From Alitta virens (taxonomy: Eukaryota; Annelida; Polychaeta; Phyllodocida; Nereididae), in contig OW028584.1 of NCBI GenBank assembly GCA_932294295.1, positions 10,052,407 through 10,116,406 on the forward strand: a stretch of 64,000 nt of DNA, given 5' to 3'. Of this stretch, positions 8,883 through 20,910 are shown piece by piece (the first letter of the stretch is position 1; each line of letters begins with the position of its first letter). The position numbers and the translations under genes are program-made. Under the pieces are notes generated by a model. It saw only the letters and a program-made list of their open reading frames with translations. It did no database searches and had not been told where the DNA came from.

Positions 8883-10915
8883 AACTTCTGACAAGCTTGT
8901 ACAAGCCTGTAACTCTAGCCCGATGCAGTTCTGTGATATATAGTAAATGTAATATAGAGTGCCAGTCAATACGGATGCAAGGTCAACCTTTACAGGCTCC
9001 TACGGGACCCCCTTGGGGTCTAAGGTGTGCGCCAGTCATTTGTAGCCAAGAACAACCCAGGCGTGCTCCACCAATATCAGCAGTTGCTGGTCTGGTTCCC
9101 CAATGATAGCGCCCACTACGTCATCGTGCGTCTGGAATTCACAGCCACCCTGAATGACGACAGAGACGTCTTTCACTACTTCCAAGACATCGACACCATG
9201 GCCAAGCGAAATATCACCTGAATCTGGGTAACAAAGGCGAGACGGTTGTTTCAGACAACCCCACAGCCAAGTCCAGTCGACTGGACCTTCATGGATCCAG
9301 ACGCGGCACCCGGATGTGTCTGAGAAGTAACACCTGCCTCAAGTAACTTCTGACAAGCTTGTACAAGCCTGTAACTCTAGCCCGATCCAGTTCTGTGATA
9401 TATAGTAAATGTAATATAGAGTGCCAGTCAATACGGATGCAAGGTCAACCTATACAGGCTCCTACGGGACCCCCTTGGGGTCTAAGGTGTGCGCCAGTCA
9501 TTTGTAGCCAAGAACAACCCAGGCGTGCTCCACCAATATCAGCAGTTGCTGGTCTGGTTCCCCAATGATAGCGCCCACTACGTCATCGTGCGTCTGGAAT
9601 TCACAGCCACCCTGAATGACGACAGAGACGTCTTTCACTACTTCCAAGACATCGACACCATGGCCAAGCGAAATATCACCTGAATCTGGGTAACAAAGGC
9701 GAGATGGTTGTTTCAGACAACCCCACAGCCAAGTCCAGTCGACTGGACCTTCATGGATCCAGACGCGGCACCCGGATGTGTCTGAGAAGTGTCACCTGCC
9801 TCAAGTAACTTCTGACAAGCTTGTACAAGCCTGTAACTCTAGCCCGATCCAGTTCTGTGATATATAGTTCTAATATAGAGTGCAAGTCAATACGGATGCA
9901 AGGTCAACCTATACAGGATCCTCTGGGACCCCTTGGGGTCTAAGGTGTGCGCCAGTCATTTGTAGCCAAGAACAACCCGGGCGTGCTCGACCAAAATCAG
10001 CAGTTGCTGGTCTGGTTCCCCAATGATGGCGCCCACTACGTCATCGTGCGTCTGGAATTCACAGCCACCCTGAATGATCACAGCGACGTCTTTCACTGCT
10101 ACAAAGACATCGACACCACGGCCAAGCGAAATGTCACCTGAATCCGGGTAACAAAGGCGACACTGTTGTTTCAGACAAGTGCCACTCACTCAACCCCACA
10201 GTCAAGTCCAGTCGACTGGACCTTCAAGGATCCAGACGCGGCACCCGGATATGTGAGAGAAATGTCACCTGCCTAAAGTAACTTCTGACAAGTTTGTACA
10301 AGCCTGAAACTCTAGCCCGATGCAGCTCTGGCACAACCAGGTCAATTTGGCCACCTGGTGCAACGGGCTGCGGCGTGTCAGCGCAAGATCACCTGTCCGC
10401 ACCAGACCAACTGCTGCTGCGGTAACTATACCTCTTCCACTCGTACAACCAGACAAGGCGGATTCTGGACGAGAGGCTGGCTCCAATAGTGATATATAGC
10501 AAAGCTAATAATGACTGCAAGTCAATACGGATGCAAGGTCAACCTATTCAGGGTCCTCCGGCACCCCCTTGGGGTCTAAGGTGTGCGCCAGTCATTTGTA
10601 GCCAAGACCAACCCGGGCGCGCTCGACCAAAATCAGCAGTTGCTAGTCTGGTTCCCCAATGATGGCGCCCACTGCATCATCGTGCGTCTGGAATTCACAT
10701 CCACCCAGAATGACGACAGCGACGTCTTTCACTGCTACCAAGACATCGAAACCACGGCCAAGCGAAATGTGACCTTAATCCGGGTAACAAAGGCGAGACT
10801 GTTGTTTCAGACAAGTGCCACTCACTCAACCCCACAGCCATGTCCAGTCGACTGGACCTTCATGGATCCAGACGCGGCACCCGGATGTGTCTGAGAAGTG
10901 TCACCTGCCTAAAGT
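8883..10915. repeat. HOR block 4, canonical 2,033 bp
   Basis: Units are M1 8883-9344, M2-like 9345-9806, M3 9807-10279 and M4 10280-10915. The second unit has an M2 head and tail but the M1 catggcc site, plus a private T at 9705. The M4 has ctgcatc together with cactcg, a recombinant allele pair. Confidence 0.95.
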
Positions 10916-12948
10916 AACTTCTGACAAGCTTGTACAAGCCTGTAACTCTAGCCCGATGCAGTTCTGTGATATATAGTAAATGTAATATAGAGTGCCAGTC
11001 AATACGGATGCAAGGTCAACCTATACAGGCTCCTACGGGACCCCCTTGGGGTCTAAGGTGTGCGCCAGTCATTTGTAGCCAAGAACAACCCAGGCGTGCT
11101 CCACCAATATCAGCAGTTGCTGGTCTGGTTCCCCAATGATAGCGCCCACTACGTCATCGTGCGTCTGGAATTCACAGCCACCCTCAATGACGACAGAGAC
11201 GTCTTTCACTACTTCCAAGACATCGACACCATGGCCAAGCGAAATATCACCTGAATCTGGGTAACAAAGGCGAGACGGTTGTTTCAGACAACCCCACAGC
11301 CAAGTCCAGTCGACTGGACCTTCATGGATCCAGACGCGGCACCCGGATGTGTCTGAGAAGTAACACCTGCCTCAAGTAACTTCTGACAAGCTTGTACAAG
11401 CCTGTAACTCTAGCCCGATCCAGTTCTGTGATATATAGTAAATGTAATATAGAGTGCCAGTCAATACGGATGCAAGGTCAACCTATACAGGCTCCTACGG
11501 GACCCCCTTGGGGTCTAAGGTGTGCGCCAGTCATTTGTAGCCAAGAACAACCCAGGCGTGCTCCACCAATATCAGCAGTTGCTGGTCTGGTTCCCCAATG
11601 ATAGTGCCCACTACGTCATCGTGCGTCTGGAATTCACAGCCACCCTGAATGACGACAGAGACGTCTTTCACTACTTCCAAGACATCGACACCACGGCCAA
11701 GCGAAATATCACCTGAATCTGGGTAACAAAGGCGAGACGGTTGTTTCAGACAACCCCACAGCCAAGTCCAGTCGACTGGACCTTCATGGATCCAGACGCG
11801 GCACCCGGATGTGTCTGAGAAGTGTCACCTGCCTCAAGTAACTTCTGACAAGCTTGTACAAGCCTGTAACTCTAGCCCGATCCAGTTCTGTGATATATAG
11901 TTCTAATATAGAGTGCAAGTCAATACGGATGCAAGGTCAACCTATACAGGATCCTCTGGGACCCCTTGGGGTCTAAGGTGTGCGCCAGTCATTTGTAGCC
12001 AAGAACAACCCGGGCGTGCTCGACCAAAATCAGCAGTTGCTGGTCTGGTTCCCCAATGATGGCGCCCACTACGTCATCGTGCGTCTGGAATTCACAGCCA
12101 CCCTGAATGATCACAGCGACGTCTTTCACTGCTACAAAGACATCGACACCACGGCCAAGCGAAATGTCACCTGAATCCGGGTAACAAAGGCGACACTGTT
12201 GTTTCAGACAAGAGCCACTCACTCAACCCCACAGTCAAGTCCAGTCGACTGGACCTTCAAGGATCCAGACGCGGCACCCGGATATGTGAGAGAAATGTCA
12301 CCTGCCTAAAGTAACTTCTGACAAGTTTGTACAAGCCTGAAACTCTAGCCCGATGCAGCTCTGGCACAACCAGGTCAATTTGGCCACCTGGTGCAACGGG
12401 CTGCGGCGTGTCAGCGCAAGATCACCTGTCCGCACCAGACCAACTGCTGCTGCGGTAACTATACCTCTTCCACGCGTACAACCAGACAAGGCGGATTCTG
12501 GACGAGAGGCTGGCTCCAATAGTGATATATAGCAAAGCTAATAATGACTGCAAGTCAATACGGATGCAAGGTCAACCTATTCAGGGTCCTCCGGCACCCC
12601 CTTGGGGTCTAAGGTGTGCGCCAGTCATTTGTAGCCAAGACCAACCCGGGCGCGCTCGACCAAAATCAGCAGTTGCTAGTCTGGTTCCCCAATGATGGCG
12701 CCCACTGCATCATCGTGCGTCTGGAATTCACATCCACCCAGAATGACGACAGCGACGTCTTTCACTGCTACCAAGACATCGAAACCACGGCCAAGCGAAA
12801 TGTGACCTTAATCCGGGTAACAAAGGCGAGACTGTTGTTTCAGACAAGTGCCACTCACTCAACCCCACAGCCATGTCCAGTCGACTGGACCTTCATGGAT
12901 CCAGACGCGGCACCCGGATGTGTCTGAGAAGTGTCACCTGCCTAAAGT
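10916..12948. repeat. HOR block 5, canonical 2,033 bp
   Basis: Units are 10916-11377, 11378-11839, M3 11840-12312 and M4 12313-12948. Private bases are C at 11185, T at 11605 and A at 12213. The first unit has cctatacag instead of the usual M1 cctttacag. The M4 carries cacgcg with ctgcatc. Confidence 0.95.
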
Positions 12949-14981
12949 AACTTCTGACAAGCTTGTACAAGCCTGTAACTCTAGCCCGATGCAGTTCTGT
13001 GATATATAGTAAATGTAATATAGAGTGCCAGTCAATACGGATGCAAGGTCAACCTATACAGGCTCCTACGGGACCCCCTTGGGGTCTAAGGTGTGCGCCA
13101 GTCATTTGTAGCCAAGAACAACCCAGGCGTGCTCCACCAATATCAGCAGTTGCTGGTCTGGTTCCCCAATGATAGCGCCCACTACGTCATCGTGCGTCTG
13201 GAATTCACAGCCACCCTGAATGACGACAGAGACGTCTTTCACTACTTCCAAGACATCGACACCATGGCCAAGCGAAATATCACCTGAATCTGGGTAACAA
13301 AGGCGAGACGGTTGTTTCAGACAACCCCACAGCCAAGTCCAGTCGACTGGACCTTCATGGATCCAGACGCGGCACCCGGATGTGTCTGAGAAGTAACACC
13401 TGCCTCAAGTAACTTCTGACAAGCTTGTACAAGCCTGTAACTCTAGCCCGATCCAGTTCTGTGATATATAGTAAATGTAATATAGAGTGCCAGTCAATAC
13501 GGATGCAAGGTCAACCTATACAGGCTCCTACGGGACCCCCTTGGGGTCTAAGGTGTGCGCCAGTCATTTGTAGCCAAGAACAACCCAGGCGTGCTCCACC
13601 AATATCAGCAGTTGCTGGTCTGGTTCCCCAATGATAGCGCCCACTACGTCATCGTGCGTCTGGAATTCACAGCCACCCTGAATGACGACAGAGACGTCTT
13701 TCACTACTTCCAAGACATCGACACCACGGCCAAGCGAAATATCACCTGAATCTGGGTAACAAAGGCGAGACGGTTGTTTCAGACAACCCCACAGCCAAGT
13801 CCAGTCGACTGGACCTTCATGGATCCAGACGCGGCACCCGGATGTGTCTGAGAAGTGTCACCTGCCTCAAGTAACTTCTGACAAGCTTGTACAAGCCTGT
13901 AACTCTAGCCCGATCCAGTTCTGTGATATATAGTTCTAATATAGAGTGCAAGTCAATACGGATGCAAGGTCAACCTATACAGGATCCTCTGGGACCCCTT
14001 GGGGTCTAAGGTGTGCGCCAGTCATTTGTAGCCAAGAACAACCCGGGCGTGCTCGACCAAAATCAGCAGTTGCTGGTCTGGTTCCCCAATGATGGCGCCC
14101 ACTACGTCATCGTGCGTCTGGAATTCACAGCCACCCTGAATGATCACAGCGACGCCTTTCACTGCTACAAAGACATCGACACCACGGCCAAGCGAAATGT
14201 CACCTGAATCCGGGTAACAAAGGCGACACTGTTGTTTCAGACAAGTGCCACTCACTCAACCCCACAGTCAAGTCCAGTCGACTGGACCTTCAAGGATCCA
14301 GACGCGGCACCCGGATATGTGAGAGAAATGTCACCTGCCTAAAGTAACTTCTGACAAGTTTGTACAAGCCTGAAACTCTAGCCCGATGCAGCTCTGGCAC
14401 AACCAGGTCAATTTGGCCACCTGGTGCAACGGGCTGCGGCGTGTCAGCGCAAGATCACCTGTCCGCACCAGACCAACTGCTGCTGCGGTAACTATACCTC
14501 TTCCACTCGTACAACCAGACAAGGCGGATTCTGGACGAGAGGCTGGCTCCAATAGTGATATATAGCAAAGCTAATAATGACTGCAAGTCAATACGGATGC
14601 AAGGTCAACCTATTCAGGGTCCTCCGGCACCCCCTTGGGGTCTAAGGTGTGCGCCAGTCATTTGTAGCCAAGACCAACCCGGGCGCGCTCGACCAAAATC
14701 AGCAGTTGCTAGTCTGGTTCCCCAATGATGGCGCCCACTACATCATCGTGCGTCTGGAATTCACATCCACCCAGAATGACGACAGCGACGTCTTTCACTG
14801 CTACCAAGACATCGAAACCACGGCCAAGCGAAATGTGACCTTAATCCGGGTAACAAAGGCGAGACTGTTGTTTCAGACAAGTGCCACTCACTCAACCCCA
14901 CAGCCATGTCCAGTCGACTGGACCTTCATGGATCCAGACGCGGCACCCGGATGTGTCTGAGAAGTGTCACCTGCCTAAAGT
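12949..14981. repeat. HOR block 6, canonical 2,033 bp
   Basis: Units are 12949-13410, 13411-13872, M3 13873-14345 and M4 14346-14981. The first unit has M1 sites except cctatacag. M3 has a private C at 14155. The M4 has the common cactcg and tacatc alleles. Confidence 0.95.
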
Positions 14982-17014
14982 AACTTCTGACAAGCTTGTA
15001 CAAGCCTGTAACTCTAGCCCGATGCAGTTCTGTGATATATAGTAAATGTAATATAGAGTGCCAGTCAATACGGATGCAAGGTCAACCTTTACAGGCTCCT
15101 ACGGGACCCCCTTGGGGTCTAAGGTGTGCGCCAGTCATTTGTAGCCAAGAACAACCCAGGCGTGCTCCACCAATATCAGCAGTTGCTGGTCTGGTTCCCC
15201 AATGATAGCGCCCACTACGTCATCGTGCGTCTGGAATTCACAGCCACCCTGAATGACGACAGAGACGTCTTTCACTACTTCCAAGACATCGACACCATGG
15301 CCAAGCGAAATATCACCTGAATCTGGGTAACAAAGGCGAGACGGTTGTTTCAGACAACCCCACAGCCAAGTCCAGTCGACTGGACCTTCATGGATCCAGA
15401 CGCGGCACCCGGATGTGTCTGAGAAGTAACACCTGCCTCAAGTAACTTCTGACAAGCTTGTACAAGCCTGTAACTCTAGCCCGATCCAGTTCTGTGATAT
15501 ATAGTAAATGTAATATAGAGTGCCAGTCAATACGGATGCAAGGTCAACCTATACAGGCTCCTACGGGACCCCCTTGGGGTCTAAGGTGTGCGCCAGTCAT
15601 TTGTAGCCAAGAACAACCCAGGCGTGCTCCACCAATATCAGCAGTTGCTGGTCTGGTTCCCCAATGATAGCGCCCACTACGTCATCGTGCGTCTGGAATT
15701 CACAGCCACCCTGAATGACGACAGAGACGTCTTTCACTACTTCCAAGACATCGACACCACGGCCAAGCGAAATATCACCTGAATCTGGGTAACAAAGGCG
15801 AGACGGTTGTTTCAGACAACCCCACAGCCAAGTCCAGTCGACTGGACCTTCATGGATCCAGACGCGGCACCCGGATGTGTCTGAGAAGTGTCACCTGCCT
15901 CAAGTAACTTCTGACAAGCTTGTACAAGCCTGTAACTCTAGCCCGATCCAGTTCTGTGATATATAGTTCTAATATAGAGTGCAAGTCAATACGGATGCAA
16001 GGTCAACCTATACAGGATCCTCTGGGACCCCTTGGGGTCTAAGGTGTGCGCCAGTCATTTGTAGCCAAGAACAACCCGGGCGTGCTCGACCAAAATCAGC
16101 AGTTGCTGGTCTGGTTCCCCAATGATGGCGCCCACTACGTCATCGTGCGTCTGGAATTCACAGCCACCCTGAATGATCACAGCGACGTCTTTCACTGCTA
16201 CAAAGACATCGACACCACGGCCAAGCGAAATGTCACCTGAATCCGGGTAACAAAGGCGACACTGTTGTTTCAGACAAGTGCCACTCACTCAACCCCACAG
16301 TCAAGTCCAGTCGACTGGACCTTCAAGGATCCAGACGCGGCACCCGGATATGTGAGAGAAATGTCACCTGCCTAAAGTAACTTCTGACAAGTTTGTACAA
16401 GCCTGAAACTCTAGCCCGATGCAGCTCTGGCACAACCAGGTCAATTTGGCCACCTGGTGCAACGGGCTGCGGCGTGTCAGCGCAAGATCACCTGTCCGCA
16501 CCAGACCAACTGCTGCTGCGGTAACTATACCTCTTCCACTCGTACAACCAGACAAGGCGGATTCTGGACGAGAGGCTGGCTCCAATAGTGATATATAGCA
16601 AAGCTAATAATGACTGCAAGTCAATACGGATGCAAGGTCAACCTATTCAGGGTCCTCCGGCACCCCCTTGGGGTCTAAGGTGTGCGCCAGTCATTTGTAG
16701 CCAAGACCAACCCGGGTGCGCTCGACCAAAATCAGCAGTTGCTAGTCTGGTTCCCCAATGATGGCGCCCACTACATCATCGTGCGTCTGGAATTCACATC
16801 CACCCAGAATGACGACAGCGACGTCTTTCACTGCTACCAAGACATCGAAACCACGGCCAAGCGAAATGTGACCTTAATCCGGGTAACAAAGGCGAGACTG
16901 TTGTTTCAGACAAGTGCCACTCACTCAACCCCACAGCCATGTCCAGTCGACTGGACCTTCATGGATCCAGACGCGGCACCCGGATGTGTCTGAGAAGTGT
17001 CACCTGCCTAAAGT
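14982..17014. repeat. HOR block 7, canonical 2,033 bp
   Basis: Units are M1 14982-15443, M2 15444-15905, M3 15906-16378 and M4 16379-17014. The only private change I noticed is T at 16717 (gggtgcg), a CpG transition in the M4 open frame. Confidence 0.95.
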
Positions 17015-20000
17015 AACTTCTGACAAGCTTGTACAAGCCTGTAACTCTAGCCCGATGCAGTTCTGTGATATATAGTAAATGTAATATAGAGTGCCAGTCA
17101 ATACGGATGCAAGGTCAACCTTTACAGGCTCCTACGGGACCCCCTTGGGGTCTAAGGTGTGCGCCAGTCATTTGTAGCCAAGAACAACCCAGGCGTGCTC
17201 CACCAATATCAGCAGTTGCTGGTCTGGTTCCCCAATGATAGCGCCCACTACGTCATCGTGCGTCTGGAATTCACAGCCACCCTGAATGACGACAGAGACG
17301 TCTTTCACTACTTCCAAGACATCGACACCATGGCCAAGCGAAATATCACCTGAATCTGGGTAACAAAGGCGAGACGGTTGTTTCAGACAACCCCACAGCC
17401 AAGTCCAGTCGACTGGACCTTCATGGATCCAGACGCGGCACCCGGATGTGTCTGAGAAGTAACACCTGCCTCAAGTAACTTCTGACAAGCTTGTACAAGC
17501 CTGTAACTCTAGCCCGATGCAGTTCTGTGATATATAGTAAATGTAATATAGAGTGCCAGTCAATACGGATGCAAGGTCAACCTATACAGGCTCCTACGGG
17601 ACCCCCTTGGGGTCTAAGGTGTGCGCCAGTCATTTGTAGCCAAGAACAACCCAGGCGTGCTCCACCAATATCAGCAGTTGCTGGTCTGGTTCCCCAATGA
17701 TAGCGCCCACTACGTCATCGTGCGTCTGGAATTCACAGCCACCCTGAATGACGACAGAGACGTCTTTCACTACTTCCAAGACATCGACACCACGGCCAAG
17801 CGAAATGTGACCTTAATCCGGGTAACAAAGGCGAGACTGTTGTTTCAGACAAGTGCCACTCACTCAACCCCACAGCCATGTCCAGTCGACTGGACCTTCA
17901 TGGATCCAGACGCGGCACCCGGATGTGTCTGAGAAGTGTCACCTGCCTAAAGTAACTTCTGACAAGCTTGTACAAGCCTGTAACTCTAGCCCGATGCAGT
18001 TCTGTGATATATAGTAAATGTAATATAGAGTGCCAGTCAATACGGATGCAAGGTCAACCTTTACAGGCTCCTACGGGACCCCCTTGGGGTCTAAGGTGTG
18101 CGCCAGTCATTTGTAGCCAAGAACAACCCAGGCGTGCTCCACCAATATCAGCAGTTGCTGGTCTGGTTCCCCAATGATAGCGCCCACTACGTCATCGTGC
18201 GTCTGGAATTCACAGCCACCCTGAATGACGACAGAGACGTCTTTCACTACTTCCAAGACATCGACACCATGGCCAAGCGAAATATCACCTGAATCTGGGT
18301 AACAAAGGCGAGACGGTTGTTTCAGACAACCCCACAGCCAAGTCCAGTCGACTGGACCTTCATGGATCCAGACGCGGCACCCGGATGTGTCTGAGAAGTA
18401 ACACCTGCCTCAAGTAACTTCTGACAAGCTTGTACAAGCCTGTAACTCTAGCCCGATCCAGTTCTGTGATATATAGTAAATGTAATATAGAGTGCCAGTC
18501 AATACGGATGCAAGGTCAACCTATACAGGCTCCTACGGGACCCCCTTGGGGTCTAAGGTGTGCGCCAGTCATTTGTAGCCAAGAACAACCCAGGCGTGCT
18601 CCACCAATATCAGCAGTTGCTGGTCTGGTTCCCCAATGATAGCGCCCACTACGTCATCGTGCGTCTGGAATTCACAGCCACCCTGAATGACGACAGAGAC
18701 GTCTTTCACTACTTCCAAGACATCGACACCACGGCCAAGCGAAATATCACCTGAATCTGGGTAACAAAGGCGAGACGGTTGTTTCAGACAACCCCACAGC
18801 CAAGTCCAGTCGACTGGACCTTCATGGATCCAGACGCGGCACCCGGATGTGTCTGAGAAGTGTCACCTGCCTAAAGTAACTTCTGACAAGCTTGTACAAG
18901 CCTGTAACTCTAGCCCGATGCAGTTCTGTGATATATAGTAAATGTAATATAGAGTGCCAGTCAATACGGATGCAAGGTCAACCTTTACAGGCTCCTACGG
19001 GACCCCCTTGGGGTCTAAGGTGTGCGCCAGTCATTTGTAGCCAAGAACAACCCAGGCGTGCTCCACCAATATCAGCAGTTGCTGGTCTGGTTCCCCAATG
19101 ATAGCGCCCACTACGTCATCGTGCGTCTGGAATTCACAGCCACCCTGAATGACGACAGAGACGTCTTTCACTACTTCCAAGACATCGACACCATGGCCAA
19201 GCGAAATATCACCTGAATCTGGGTAACAAAGGCGAGACGGTTGTTTCAGACAACCCCACAGCCAAGTCCAGTCGACTGGACCTTCATGGATCCAGACGCG
19301 GCACCCGGATGTGTCTGAGAAGTAACACCTGCCTCAAGTAACTTCTGACAAGCTTGTACAAGCCTGTAACTCTAGCCCGATCCAGTTCTGTGATATATAG
19401 TAAATGTAATATAGAGTGCCAGTCAATACGGATGCAAGGTCAACCTATACAGGCTCCTACGGGACCCCCTTGGGGTCTAAGGTGTGCGCCAGTCATTTGT
19501 AGCCAAGAACAACCCAGGCGTGCTCCACCAATATCAGCAGTTGCTGGTCTGGTTCCCCAATGATAGCGCCCACTACGTCATCGTGCGTCTGGAATTCACA
19601 GCCACCCTGAATGACGACAGAGACGTCTTTCACTACTTCCAAGACATCGACACCACGGCCAAGCGAAATATCACCTGAATCTGGGTAACAAAGGCGAGAC
19701 GGTTGTTTCAGACAACCCCACAGCCAAGTCCAGTCGACTGGACCTTCATGGATCCAGACGCGGCACCCGGATGTGTCTGAGAAGTGTCACCTGCCTCAAG
19801 TAACTTCTGACAAGCTTGTACAAGCCTGTAACTCTAGCCCGATCCAGTTCTGTGATATATAGTTCTAATATAGAGTGCAAGTCAATACGGATGCAAGGTC
19901 AACCTATACAGGATCCTCTGGGACCCCTTGGGGTCTAAGGTGTGCGCCAGTCATTTGTAGCCAAGAACAACCCGGGCGTGCTCGACCAAAATCAGCAGTT

Positions 20001-20910
20001 GCTGGTCTGGTTCCCCAATGATGGCGCCCACTACGTCATCGTGCGTCTGGAATTCACAGCCACCCTGAATGATCACAGCGACGTCTTTCACTGCTACAAA
20101 GACATCGACACCACGGCCAAGCGAAATGTCACCTGAATCCCGGTAACAAAGGCGACACTGTTGTTTCAGACAAGTGCCACTCACTCAACCCCACAGTCAA
20201 GTCCAGTCGACTGGACCTTCAAGGATCCAGACGCGGCACCCGGATATGTGAGAGAAATGTCACCTGCCTAAAGTAACTTCTGACAAGTTTGTACAAGCCT
20301 GAAACTCTAGCCCGATGCAGCTCTGGCACAACCAGGTCAATTTGGCCACCTGGTGCAACGGGCTGCGGCGTGTCAGCGCAAGATCACCTGTCCGCACCAG
20401 ACCAACTGCTGCTGCGGTAACTATACCTCTTCCACTCGTACAACCAGACAAGGCGGATTCTGGACGAGAGGCTGGCTCCAATAGTGATATATAGCAAAGC
20501 TAATAATGACTGCAAGTCAATACGGATGCAAGGTCAACCTATTCAGGGTCCTCCGGCACCCCCTTGGGGTCTAAGGTGTGCGCCAGTCATTTGTAGCCAA
20601 GACCAACCCGGGCGCGCTCGACCAAAATCAGCAGTTGCTAGTCTGGTTCCCCAATGATGGCGCCCACTACATCATCGTGCGTCTGGAATTCACATCCACC
20701 CAGAATGACGACAGCGACGTCTTTCACTGCTACCAAGACATCGAAACCACGGCCAAGCGAAATGTGACCTTAATCCGGGTAACAAAGGCGAGACTGTTGT
20801 TTCAGACAAGTGCCACTCACTCAACCCCACAGCCATGTCCAGTCGACTGGACCTTCATGGATCCAGACGCGGCACCCGGATGTGTCTGAGAAGTGTCACC
20901 TGCCTAAAGT
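17015..20910. repeat. HOR block 8, 3,896 bp compound block with two mini-HORs
   Basis: Units are M1 17015-17476, hybrid 17477-17953, M1 17954-18415, M2 with M4-like tail 18416-18877, M1 18878-19339, M2 19340-19801, M3 19802-20274 and M4 20275-20910. The length equals 939 + 924 + 2,033: a mini-HOR ending in the M2/M4 hybrid, a second mini-HOR ending in an M4-type ctaaag tail, and a canonical HOR. M3 has a private C at 20141. Confidence 0.93.
17477..17953. repeat. Hybrid monomer: M1/M2 5' part joined to M4 3' part (477 bp), copy 1
   Basis: The unit begins gatgcag and cctatacag, with the gcgtgctccaccaatatc reading of M1/M2. It changes to M4 sequence (aatgtgaccttaatccggg and the retained 15-bp segment) after the 18-bp identical tract at 17789-17806. 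The fusion restores a 103-codon frame (17621-17932). This is the expected product of unequal crossover between M2 and M4. Confidence 0.9.
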
